5,530 bases of DNA from assembly GCA_031376425.1 (NCBI GenBank), contig JANMDR010000111.1:1-5530 (forward strand), in the 5' to 3' direction. Below are positions 1 through 5,530 of this stretch, piece by piece. The DNA comes from JANMDR01 sp031376425. GTDB taxonomy: Bacteria > Pseudomonadota > Gammaproteobacteria > Burkholderiales > Usitatibacteraceae. The notes under the pieces are model-generated. The model had not been told where the DNA came from and ran no database searches. It was given only the letters and a program-made list of their open reading frames with translations. Position numbers and translations under genes: made by a program. How positions within the stretch are numbered: the first letter of the stretch is position 1; each line of letters begins with the position of its first letter.

Positions 1-10
1 TCGAGTTATC

Positions 11-376
11 CTAGCTTCTAACAATAAAATGTTGCTTAGTTTTTCGCTGGAATCTCCCTGTCTGAAATTCATCGCGCTCTTCGATATTGACGGTGACTAC
101 TCGCAGCAGTTCCGGCGCTAAGCGCTGCTGCAGCGCTTCTAAAACGGGTAGTTCTTTTTTGCATGGACCACACCATGAAGCCCAGAATGATGCAACCACC
201 ACCGCACCTTTGAAGTCGCTCACTTTTATGGGATTGCCATCGCGGCTGATGCCCAAATTGTCCGGTGCTTTGTCTCCCGGCATGAGGGCGGCCGCGGCGT
301 TGGCAGCAGTGGCACAGGCTAAACTAAGGATGATGGCGGTTGCAGTGCTGACGGTTTTAGCGAGAGTGAGTTTCAT
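11..376 (-). CDS. TlpA/ResA-type periplasmic thioredoxin, C-terminal half lost (probable frameshift)
   Basis: Thiol-disulfide oxidoreductase of the TlpA/ResA/AhpC-TSA thioredoxin group, expected in the periplasm, where such proteins reduce or shuffle disulfides. I chose the ATG at 376 over the in-frame ATG at 403 because it directly begins a signal peptide (MKLTLAK, hydrophobic core, likely cleavage after ATAANA) and has a GGA 5 nt upstream. The mature part shows the family start (PGDKAPDNLG, residues 33-42), the strand VVVASFWASW and the catalytic WCGPC at 68-72. The product stops at 121 residues, whereas relatives usually run to about 150-190. The second half, with the cis-proline loop, is missing. 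After F104 the residues no longer resemble the family. Another frame, entered by dropping one base of the AAA at 65-67, reads EFRQ and stays open to the window edge. It is therefore a pseudogene, a sequencing error or a truncated protein. It lies 64 nt after the helicase stop on the same strand, so co-transcription is likely. Confidence 0.8.
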   Translation of the reverse strand: MKLTLAKTVSTATAIILSLACATAANAAAALMPGDKAPDNLGISRDGNPIKVSDFKGAVVVASFWASWCGPCKKELPVLEALQQRLAPELLRVVTVNIEERDEFQTGRFQRKTKQHFIVRS

Positions 377-440
377 GTTTTTCCGATTGTTTGACCAGCA
401 CATTTTTCATTACGTAGCAGATAATCGTTACAGTAATAAT

Positions 441-1994
441 TTAAGCCGATTTTTTAACGCCGCCCAATAGCGCACCAATGCGTCGCGCCGTTTTCACGGT
501 GCCGGGGCGCGTGGCAACGGCGACGTCACTCGCTTTTTCGCTACTGTTAGCCGCGCTAATGGATTCATAGGGCTTATTAAAATCAAACGCCGGCCCCGCG
601 TGCGGGCGTACGGTTTTGTGGTTTGAAATTGGAGTGCTATCCGTGTCACCGCGCTTACGCCGGCCTTGGGATTTGGCTTCGCGGATGCGCGAGGCATCGT
701 ATTTTTCGCGACGTTCTTCTTCAGAAATGGGTGGTGCACTTGGGCGCTTGCTTTCGGTGTCGGCAGTGCTGCTATCACTACTGCGGCTACCACGGCCACG
801 TGAAGTGCTGGGCTTTTCTGCACGGCTTTCGCTGCTTTTGCTGGTTCTACCGCTGCTCGGCAATGCTGGTGTTTCTAAGCGGGTAATTTTGCGCTTGAGC
901 AATTTTTCAATATCGGCTAGGAAGCCGTATTCGTCAGGGCTTACCAGCGAAATCGCTTCGCCGGGGCTACCAGCGCGGCCAGTGCGGCCAATGCGGTGAA
1001 CGTAATCTTCGGGTGTATGCGGTAACTCAAAATTGATTACAAAGGGTAGTTGGTCAATATCCAATCCACGGGCGGCTACTTCGGTTGCTACCATGAGCTT
1101 ACATTTGCCGGATTTAAAGTCTTCAAGTGCTTGGGTGCGTTCTGACTGGCTGCGGTCGCTATGAATAGCGGTAGCACTTAGGCCATCGCGCACCAGCTGG
1201 CGTGCAAGTTTATCGGCATCAATTTTACGGCGAGTAAAAATGAGTACTTGTTGCATATCGCGGGTTTTAACTAAATGCGCGAGCAGGGCGTGTTTTTCAG
1301 CCGCAGGCACCTCATAAACTTGATGCGTAACCAGTTCAGCCGCAGAATTGGCCCTAGCTACTTCCACCATTTCGGGTGAGCGCATAAATTGGTCGGCTAA
1401 ACGCTTAATGTCTTCAGAAAAGGTAGCCGAGAACATCAAGTTTTGGCGTACCGGCGGCAGGGTGGCGATGATCGATTTGATATCTGGCAAAAAGCCCATA
1501 TCGAGCATGCGGTCAGCTTCATCGAGCACCAGCATTTGCACTTGCGAAAGATTAATACTTTTTTGCTGCAAGTGATCGAGCAGGCGACCCGGCGTTGCTA
1601 CCACAATCTCCACACCGGCTTGCAGGGCTTTAATTTGTGGTTTGATATCAATGCCACCGTATACAACGGCGATGCGTAGCGGCAAAAACTTAGCGTAAGT
1701 GCGCACCGATTCTTCCACCTGTGCTGCTAGCTCACGCGTTGGGGTGAGTACCAAAGCGCGCACGGGATGGCGTGCGGGGGAGGGGTTATTGGTGGCATGC
1801 GGCGCTAGTAAATGGAGCATGGGCAGGGTGAAGCTAGCGGTTTTGCCGGTGCCGGTTTGGGCGCAGCCCATAATGTCGCGACGGGAAATAATCAACGGGA
1901 TGGCCGCAGCCTGAATGGGGGTGGGTTCGGTATAACCTTGTGCCTCAACGGCACGCAATAGTTCAGGGACCAAATTTAGTGATGCGAATGACAT
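441..1994 (-). CDS. rhlE: DEAD-box ATP-dependent RNA helicase, RhlE type
   Basis: ATP-dependent RNA helicase of superfamily 2, cytoplasmic, expected to remodel RNA duplexes in ribosome assembly, mRNA decay or cold adaptation. Counted from the ATG at 1994 (517 aa), the motifs are all present and in order: upstream F3 with Q-motif GYTEPTPIQ (20-28), motif I AQTGTGKT (45-52), Ia PTRELA (85-90), Ib TPGR (134-137), II DEAD (158-161), III SAT (189-191), V ARGLD (308-312) and VI HRIGRTGR (333-340). The opening MSFASLNL and the HRIGRTGRAG context favour RhlE over DeaD, SrmB or DbpA. From about residue 375 the core gives way to a tail of some 140 residues rich in S, R, K, E and G, probably disordered and RNA-binding. 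A TTG lies one codon upstream, but ATG at 1994 gives the standard N-terminus and has AAGG (2002-2005) 7 nt upstream. The subfamily call is firm; the cellular target cannot be read from sequence. Confidence 0.95.
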   Translation of the reverse strand: MSFASLNLVPELLRAVEAQGYTEPTPIQAAAIPLIISRRDIMGCAQTGTGKTASFTLPMLHLLAPHATNNPSPARHPVRALVLTPTRELAAQVEESVRTYAKFLPLRIAVVYGGIDIKPQIKALQAGVEIVVATPGRLLDHLQQKSINLSQVQMLVLDEADRMLDMGFLPDIKSIIATLPPVRQNLMFSATFSEDIKRLADQFMRSPEMVEVARANSAAELVTHQVYEVPAAEKHALLAHLVKTRDMQQVLIFTRRKIDADKLARQLVRDGLSATAIHSDRSQSERTQALEDFKSGKCKLMVATEVAARGLDIDQLPFVINFELPHTPEDYVHRIGRTGRAGSPGEAISLVSPDEYGFLADIEKLLKRKITRLETPALPSSGRTSKSSESRAEKPSTSRGRGSRSSDSSTADTESKRPSAPPISEEERREKYDASRIREAKSQGRRKRGDTDSTPISNHKTVRPHAGPAFDFNKPYESISAANSSEKASDVAVATRPGTVKTARRIGALLGGVKKSA

Positions 1995-2055
1995 CAAACA
2001 GCCTTTTTTAAAATAGCTACCGAGCGAGGAAACATAGTGGTAGCAAAACCTGTTG

Positions 2056-2061
2056 ATTATA
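2056..2061 (-). promoter_or_regulatory. Probable -10 box of the helicase promoter
   Basis: The minus strand reads TATAAT, a perfect sigma-70 -10 hexamer, about 62 nt upstream of the helicase ATG. It would give a leader of roughly 55 nt. No good -35 hexamer lies at 16-18 nt spacing (the best is CCTTAA-like) and there is no TG extension, so the call rests on the -10 and its position alone. Confidence 0.4.
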
Positions 2062-2142
2062 GCGTTAAAGGTGGTTTTTAAGGGTTAAATATGTTGCAGC
2101 GCAGTATTTAACGCGTTTGATTACGAAAAACACGGGTCTGAC

Positions 2143-2151
2143 TGTTAAACT
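2143..2151 (+). promoter_or_regulatory. Weak candidate extended -10 for the riboswitch-btuB transcript
   Basis: The plus strand reads TG-T-TAAACT, an extended -10 arrangement with four of six matches to TATAAT. Transcription would begin near 2158, right at the start of the cobalamin aptamer. There is no convincing -35 at normal spacing (TTGATT at 2117-2122 is too far away), so this is only a candidate. Confidence 0.22.
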
Positions 2152-2156
2152 CTGAG

Positions 2157-2415
2157 CATGCAAGGTGCGTCCGCTCTTAAAAAGGCGGCGTTAAACGGGA
2201 AACGCGTGAAGCTGAATTTTAGCGAAATCGTGTACTGCCCCCGCAACGGTGATTGGTAATGCGCTGCTGTTGTTCCACTGAGTTAGAAGTCAAATGCGAA
2301 GTCAAATGCGAAGTTAAATGCAGCATTTAACTTGAAGTTAACTTGGGAAGGAAGTCGCGCTGGCGTTCCGAAATTTGGAGCGCCTAACCATCAGTCCGGA
2401 TACCGGCCTAGCGTT
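2157..2415 (+). ncRNA. Cobalamin (vitamin B12) riboswitch aptamer
   Basis: This untranslated leader carries the conserved blocks of the cobalamin riboswitch in the right order. They are AAGGTGC (2162-2168), TTAAACGGGAA (2191-2201), GCGTGAA (2204-2210), ACTGCCCCCGCAAC (2234-2247), TCCACTG (2274-2280), TGGGAAGG (2344-2351) and a B12-box-like AGTCCGGATACCGGCC (2393-2408). A stem GGCGTTCC/GGAGCGCC (2362-2369 with 2377-2384) precedes the B12 box. Binding of adenosyl- or methylcobalamin should repress the downstream btuB. Departures from the usual pattern are CAACGGT where CAACTGT is common, a 13-nt insert at 2211-2223, and a repeat-built arm between CCACTG and GGGAAGG. The outer ends are approximate because I could not define the closing P1 stem. 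Confidence 0.92.
2286..2333 (+). repeat. Three 12-nt tandem repeats plus hairpin inside the riboswitch
   Basis: The unit GAAGTCAAATGC occurs at 2286-2297 and 2298-2309, and once more with a single change (GAAGTTAAATGC) at 2310-2321. The third copy is followed by its reverse complement, so AAGTTAAATGC (2311-2321) and GCATTTAACTT (2323-2333) can form an 11-bp stem. A perfect palindrome AAGTTAACTT follows at 2335-2344, and AGTTA (2281-2285) can pair with TAACT (2339-2343) to close the arm. The block sits in the peripheral, length-variable arm of the aptamer, so it probably lengthens that arm without touching the ligand core. Copies one and two could compete with copy three for the same partner, with one C-A mismatch. 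Confidence 0.85.
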
Positions 2416-2416
2416 G

Positions 2417-2509
2417 TCCATTGCGCGATCTACGCAATGGATACTGCGCCTGCGTCGCGAAAGCAATGTAGGCATTGAATTTGTCGCTTGCGGGGACGCT
2501 TGCGATCAA
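2417..2509 (+). promoter_or_regulatory. Riboswitch expression platform with kissing-loop hairpin before btuB
   Basis: Two hairpins lie between the B12 box and the btuB start. The first pairs TCCATTGCG (2417-2425) with CGCAATGGA (2433-2441) in a perfect 9-bp stem with a 7-nt loop. The second pairs TTGTCGC (2481-2487) with GCGATCAA (2502-2509), with one bulge, around a 14-nt loop at 2488-2501. That loop contains TTGCGGGG (2488-2495), the exact reverse complement of CCCCGCAA in the aptamer (2239-2246). In this riboswitch family an L5-L13 loop contact couples ligand binding to occlusion of the translation start. The second hairpin fits that role and ends 12 nt before the ATG. Neither hairpin is followed by a T-run, so translational control is more likely than termination. 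The role is inferred. Confidence 0.65.
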
Positions 2510-2521
2510 CCTTTGAAAATC

Positions 2522-4390
2522 ATGGAAACCCAACTAAACGCAAACCCTAAACTATTTTTAAATCTTAAAACACTCTTTATAAGCATTAGCGCAATCGTTG
2601 CTATCCCCGCCATTGCGCAATCAAGTGCTACGGAGCAAATTGCGCCCGTCATAGTCACAGCTACCAGGCTCGCGCAGCCTTTGGCCGAAACCTTAGCGCA
2701 AGCCACAGTTATTTCGCGCGAGGATATTGATGCTGCACCAGCCATAACATTGGCTGAGCTTTTGCAGCGTCGCGCGGGTGTTGAAATTCGCGCAACCGGC
2801 GGGCCAGGGCAACCCTCCAGCGTCTTCATTCGCGGTGCGAATAGTACCCATACCCTGGTGCTAGTTGATGGGCAACGCTTAGGCTCATCCACCACGGGTG
2901 CCACAGCCTTTGAAGCCTTATCGCTCGATAATATTGAGCGTATCGAAGTGGTGAAAGGCCCGCGTTCTGGGCTTTATGGGGCAGATGCCATTGGCGGTGT
3001 GATTCAAATTTTTACGCGCAATGCCGCCAGTGCCAATGCAAACCAGCAAGCGCATGTTTACGCCAATATCGGTGCCGGTAGCTTTGCGACGCGCAATTTG
3101 AATGCCGGTGTTAGCCAAAATTTTGATGGCACATCATTTACGTTGGCGGCGGGCACGCAACGTATCAATGCGTCCTCGGCAACGAATGCGCAAGCGGGCA
3201 CATTCACGTTTAACCCTGATCGCGATCCCACTGAAAATACCAATGCAAAAATTGGGGTATCACATCGATTTGGTCAAACCGCCGTGCTTGCATTTGATGC
3301 GTGGCAATCGCGGAGTAAGACTAATTTTGATGGTGGCGCAGGTGATGTGGCCACAGCCAATAATCAAACCTTAACAGGGCTGAGTTTGAAGTTTAATAAT
3401 CAACTTGGACAAAATTGGCAATCACATTTGCATCTGGGGCAAACAGCTGACGAGATTCGCATCGCGTCGGGTTTCCCCGGCGTGTTTAAAACACGTCAAG
3501 ATAATTTGAGTTGGCACCATGAAGTGCGCGTGGCCGCGACAAACCTGCTCTTGGGCGTAGAACGCCGCGAAGAGCAGGTTTCCAGCACGACGACCTATAC
3601 GTCTAACACCCGTAAAACCGATTCATTTTTTGTTGGTGCAACACGGAAATTCGCGGCCCTATCGCTTGAGGCAAATCTGCGCCGTGATCGTGAAGCGCAG
3701 TTTGGTAAGCGCAATACTGGGGGCATTTCTGTGGGCTGGCAGTTGCAGCCAACGCAGCTAATTTATGCCAGTATTGGCTCAGCTTTTCGAGCGCCTTCAT
3801 TTAATGATTTGTATTTCCCCGGCTTCTCTAATCCGAAACTGCAGCCTGAGAAATCGCGTTCAAGTGAAATTGGCTGGCGAAAGACGGATACAAATTGGCG
3901 TACCAATATTACCTATTTTGATAATAAAATCGAAAACTTAATTGCTTTTGACTTTGTAACGTCAGTGCCGCAAAATATTCAACGTGCGCACATCAATGGT
4001 ATGGAAGTGTCGGTGGATAGCCGAATTTTGGGTATTGATTGGCGCGCCCAATTCACCGCGCAACAGCCCAATAATGCCGATACCGATAAGCGCTTGCGTA
4101 GCCGTGCCAAAAATTTTGGCGCTCTCGGTGCCAGCCAAACTGTCGGTGCATGGCATTGGCGGGTAGACGCGGTACTTAACGGTGAACGCTACGATTCAGC
4201 AACGCAATCCGCTGCTTCGCGCATGGGCGGTTATAGCTTGATTAATGCGGGTGTGCGCTATGCAATCAATGCCGATTGGCAGATTGAACTTGCGGCCAAT
4301 AATATAACGGATAAAACCTATGAGTTGGCACGCGGCTATAACCAACTAGGGCGGCAAGTCTTGCTGAACCTGCGCTTCAATCAACGATAG
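2522..4390 (+). CDS. btuB: BtuB-type TonB-dependent vitamin B12 outer-membrane receptor
   Basis: Outer-membrane beta-barrel that takes up cobalamin or related corrinoids using TonB-ExbBD energy. The 622-residue product is close to E. coli BtuB in length. It has a signal peptide with likely cleavage after IPAIA (about residue 32) and a TonB-box-like APVIVTATR (41-49). The plug domain (about 50-166) contains FIRGANSTHTLVLVDGQRL (102-120) and GPRSGLYGADAIGGV (146-160). The barrel carries AFRAPSFNDLYFPG (421-434), NPKLQPEKS (437-445) and the near-terminal ELARGYNQLGR (601-611), which resembles BtuB. The chain ends NLRF-NQR, three residues beyond the usual terminal aromatic. An upstream TTG at 2375 is in frame but lies inside the aptamer, so I chose the ATG at 2522; its Shine-Dalgarno is weak. 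The cobalamin riboswitch directly upstream supports the substrate. No other B12-transport gene is in view. Confidence 0.93.
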   Translation: METQLNANPKLFLNLKTLFISISAIVAIPAIAQSSATEQIAPVIVTATRLAQPLAETLAQATVISREDIDAAPAITLAELLQRRAGVEIRATGGPGQPSSVFIRGANSTHTLVLVDGQRLGSSTTGATAFEALSLDNIERIEVVKGPRSGLYGADAIGGVIQIFTRNAASANANQQAHVYANIGAGSFATRNLNAGVSQNFDGTSFTLAAGTQRINASSATNAQAGTFTFNPDRDPTENTNAKIGVSHRFGQTAVLAFDAWQSRSKTNFDGGAGDVATANNQTLTGLSLKFNNQLGQNWQSHLHLGQTADEIRIASGFPGVFKTRQDNLSWHHEVRVAATNLLLGVERREEQVSSTTTYTSNTRKTDSFFVGATRKFAALSLEANLRRDREAQFGKRNTGGISVGWQLQPTQLIYASIGSAFRAPSFNDLYFPGFSNPKLQPEKSRSSEIGWRKTDTNWRTNITYFDNKIENLIAFDFVTSVPQNIQRAHINGMEVSVDSRILGIDWRAQFTAQQPNNADTDKRLRSRAKNFGALGASQTVGAWHWRVDAVLNGERYDSATQSAASRMGGYSLINAGVRYAINADWQIELAANNITDKTYELARGYNQLGRQVLLNLRFNQR

Positions 4391-4403
4391 CGTCGTTAAG
4401 TGT

Positions 4404-4438
4404 CCCTGTAGATACTCTATTTTAAGGCATCTACAGGG
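4404..4438 (+). terminator. Hairpin after btuB, possible terminator
   Basis: CCCTGTAGAT (4404-4413) and ATCTACAGGG (4429-4438) form a perfect 10-bp stem with a 15-nt loop, 13 nt after the btuB stop. The position suits a transcription end. There is no T-run on either side, so it is not a classical intrinsic terminator and may only stabilise the mRNA 3' end. Confidence 0.45.
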
Positions 4439-4454
4439 CTCATATAGTTAAGAG

Positions 4455-4477
4455 TAGATTATATGATTAATAATCTA
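4455..4477. repeat. AT-rich inverted repeat between btuB and the VF530 gene
   Basis: TAGATTAT (4455-4462) and ATAATCTA (4470-4477) are perfect inverted repeats separated by 7 nt. They overlap a second palindrome, GATTA-A-TAATC (4465-4475). This could be a protein-binding site or a weak hairpin. Nothing nearby identifies a regulator. Confidence 0.35.
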
Positions 4478-4670
4478 TAAGCATCACGCCAATTGCGCTT
4501 GAAACCAGCTTCAAGAGTCGAAGCAAGCCGATCGGCTCACTCCGACTATTAGAATTTTTCGCCGTACAAATTGCCATGATTCAGAACATCTTAAGACCGC
4601 AAACAAACCGCTCGCAGTAGTTGCATCTTGGGATATTGGGTTTGGTGCAGTGCTTGCTTTTAAAATTTAG
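4474..4670. other. Gene-free stretch, open in three frames, with inverted repeats; unidentified
   Basis: No start-to-stop gene can be supported here, yet the segment has few stops. One plus frame is open from 4474 to the TAG at 4618-4620 (reading FKSRSKPIGSLRLLEFF in its middle). A second is open from 4503 to the TAG at 4668-4670 (ending VVASWDIGFGAVLAFKI). A minus frame is open from 4669 down to the TGA at 4511-4513 (containing LRCSESWQFVRRK). None has a credible start codon and Shine-Dalgarno. It also holds CTTGAA/TTCAAG (4498-4503 with 4510-4515), the 12-bp palindrome AGCCGATCGGCT (4526-4537), and AGTCG/CGACT (4516-4520 with 4543-4547). A dispersed intergenic repeat or the remains of a transferred element are the likeliest readings. 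A weak 4-bp hairpin, AGCC-TTTA-GGCT (4673-4684), follows at the VF530 stop. Confidence 0.4.
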
Positions 4671-4683
4671 CTAGCCTTTAGGC

Positions 4684-4905
4684 TTACGCCTTCATCTGTT
4701 CCAAATAAAGCTGCTCTACCCGTGCTCGCGCCCAAGGTGTGCGTCGCAAAAACGTAAGGCTCGACTTCACCGAGGGATCATGCGTAAAGCAACGCACCGG
4801 CACCACCTGCGCCATGGCCTGCCAGCCGATGGTTTCAGATAGATGCGTGACCATCATGGCTAGGGTAATGCCTTCAAGCGCAGCGGTTTTGGGGTTATCG
4901 GTCAT
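4684..4905 (-). CDS. VF530-family (DUF2132) small putative DNA-binding protein
   Basis: A 73-residue cytoplasmic protein of the VF530/DUF2132 family, which is generally annotated as DNA-binding; its biological role is not established. The family signature is clear: EGITLAMMVTHL near the N-terminus (11-22), GWQAMAQVVPVRCF (27-40), then DPSVKSSLTFLRRTPWAR (43-60) followed by VEQLYL (63-68). The length matches the family and the protein looks complete. The ATG at 4905 gives the usual short lead before the ITL segment; methionines 17 and 18 would cut into it and were not chosen. No strong Shine-Dalgarno is visible. The gene starts 34 nt after the stop of the multicopper oxidase on the same strand, so the two may share a transcript. 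No functional link between them is known to me. Confidence 0.88.
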   Translation of the reverse strand: MTDNPKTAALEGITLAMMVTHLSETIGWQAMAQVVPVRCFTHDPSVKSSLTFLRRTPWARARVEQLYLEQMKA

Positions 4906-4939
4906 TGGCGATTTCGGCTAATATAAGGTGTAAGCAATC

Positions 4940-5530
4940 TCACCCACGCACAATAAAATTTAGCATCATCCCTTGATCTTCGTGTTCGAGATTATGGCAA
5001 TGCATCATGTATTGCTGGTCGCCTTTAAATGGTTGTCTAAAGTCTACGGCAATTTGCACTGTTTCCCCCGGCCAAACCAACACTGTATCCATCCACCCTG
5101 CATCCTGCGGGCATAAGCCATTAGGCAAAATTGCCAAGCGCTTAATCTGTGGGGGGCTTTTCTTACGGCGTACTACCTGAAACATAAACCCGTGGATGTG
5201 AATAGGGTGTGGCATGCTTTTGGTGTCGTTGACGATATCCCATAATTCAATCGAATTTCGCTTCGCCACGAAGGCAATTGCATGCATATCATCTAAGTAA
5301 TTCTTACCGTTGATCAGCCACTTTAAGCCATCCATATGCAAGCGAAACTGCCTAGTTTTAGGAACGGTTGGTCGTAGCGGTTCGATTACACTGAGCGCGT
5401 TGGGGATTTTACGCGGTGCGCAAATAGAGTCGCTCACATTAAATTGCATTATCGAAAATGCCTCGCCCATCATATGCGCACCGGGATGTTCTTCGCGTGG
5501 GTCTTTGCCATCGCCCCCGTCGTTTTCCAT
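4940..5530 (-). CDS. Multicopper oxidase, C-terminal cupredoxin domain (partial, runs off right edge)
   Basis: This is the last 196 residues or so of a CueO/CotA/laccase-like multicopper oxidase, which oxidises a substrate such as Cu(I), metals or phenolics at a type 1 copper and reduces O2 to water at a trinuclear centre. The third cupredoxin domain carries the copper ligands HPIHIHG (visible residues 108-114) and HCHNLEHEDQGMM (177-189). The latter holds the type 1 cysteine (178), a histidine (183) and the axial methionine (188). The trailing ligands look intact and the protein ends normally at VRG, with TGA at 4940-4942. A methionine codon falls at 5528-5530, but it is not the real start: a functional enzyme needs the N-terminal cupredoxin domains, so the gene must continue beyond 5530. 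The visible start (ENDGGDGKD) looks like an interdomain linker. Substrate and export signal cannot be judged. The HCHxLEHED context is closest to CueO, though other periplasmic laccases fit too. Confidence 0.9.
   Translation of the reverse strand: MENDGGDGKDPREEHPGAHMMGEAFSIMQFNVSDSICAPRKIPNALSVIEPLRPTVPKTRQFRLHMDGLKWLINGKNYLDDMHAIAFVAKRNSIELWDIVNDTKSMPHPIHIHGFMFQVVRRKKSPPQIKRLAILPNGLCPQDAGWMDTVLVWPGETVQIAVDFRQPFKGDQQYMMHCHNLEHEDQGMMLNFIVRG

Noticed and set aside
409..437. ATTAC/GTAAT inverted repeat between the helicase and the thioredoxin
   Set aside because: A 5-bp stem with a 19-nt loop and no T-run is within chance expectation; it is not a convincing terminator or promoter element.
87..470. 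127-codon plus-strand open frame
   Set aside because: It is antisense to the thioredoxin and runs into the helicase end; the WCGPC-bearing minus frame is clearly the real one.
616..999. 127-codon plus-strand open frame, and others at 623-886 and 494-823 in the same area
   Set aside because: They lie inside the repetitive, Ser/Arg-rich tail of the helicase. The composition is what antisense or shifted reading of that tail produces, and no family is recognisable.
2375..2521. N-terminal extension of btuB from TTG at 2375
   Set aside because: The TTG is part of an aptamer stem-loop and the added residues would precede the signal peptide.
2506..2904. 132-codon minus-strand open frame opposite the btuB N-terminus
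   Set aside because: It is the shadow of the signal peptide and plug region; the plus frame carries conserved TonB-receptor motifs.
4673..4684. AGCC-TTTA-GGCT hairpin at the VF530 stop as a terminator
   Set aside because: The stem is only 4 bp and the following minus-strand sequence (AGCTAAATTTT) is a poor T-run, so it is not supported as a separate feature.
4739..4921. 60-codon plus-strand open frame
   Set aside because: Antisense to the VF530-family gene, which has a clear family signature on the minus strand.

Overview
The window looks like ordinary chromosome from a gammaproteobacterium of moderate GC. The proteins are typical of that group: an RhlE-type RNA helicase, a BtuB-type receptor under a cobalamin riboswitch, a VF530-family protein and a CueO-like multicopper oxidase. 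The overall style reminds me of Cellvibrionales, but that is an impression and not a database result. No IS element, CRISPR array, tRNA or rRNA was seen.

Layout, left to right. (1) Positions 1-376, minus strand: an exported TlpA/ResA-type thioredoxin whose C-terminal half is lost to an apparent frameshift; the alternative frame runs off the window edge. (2) 441-1994, minus: a DEAD-box helicase of the RhlE type with a long basic, low-complexity tail, probably transcribed ahead of the thioredoxin. (3) 1995-2521: a divergent control region. It holds a probable -10 box for the helicase on the minus strand, and on the plus strand a cobalamin riboswitch aptamer followed by an expression platform. 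(4) 2522-4390, plus: btuB, an outer-membrane TonB-dependent receptor for vitamin B12 or related corrinoids, followed by a hairpin. (5) 4391-4683: a gene-free stretch with several inverted repeats and a segment that is open in three frames on both strands but has no credible start codon. (6) 4684-4905, minus: a small VF530-family (DUF2132) protein. (7) 4940-5530, minus: the C-terminal part of a multicopper oxidase that continues past the right edge.

The functional unit best supported here is the riboswitch and btuB. When cobalamin is plentiful the leader RNA should bind it and shut down synthesis of the uptake receptor. The leader carries the usual conserved blocks and also a loop just before the start codon with an 8-nt perfect complement to the aptamer CCCCGCAA loop, as expected for the L5-L13 kissing interaction. 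It also has two unusual insertions: a 13-nt mini-hairpin near the GTGAA block, and an arm built from three 12-nt tandem repeats. I see no wholly new system. The points most worth a second look are these riboswitch peculiarities, the broken thioredoxin and the unexplained intergenic element.
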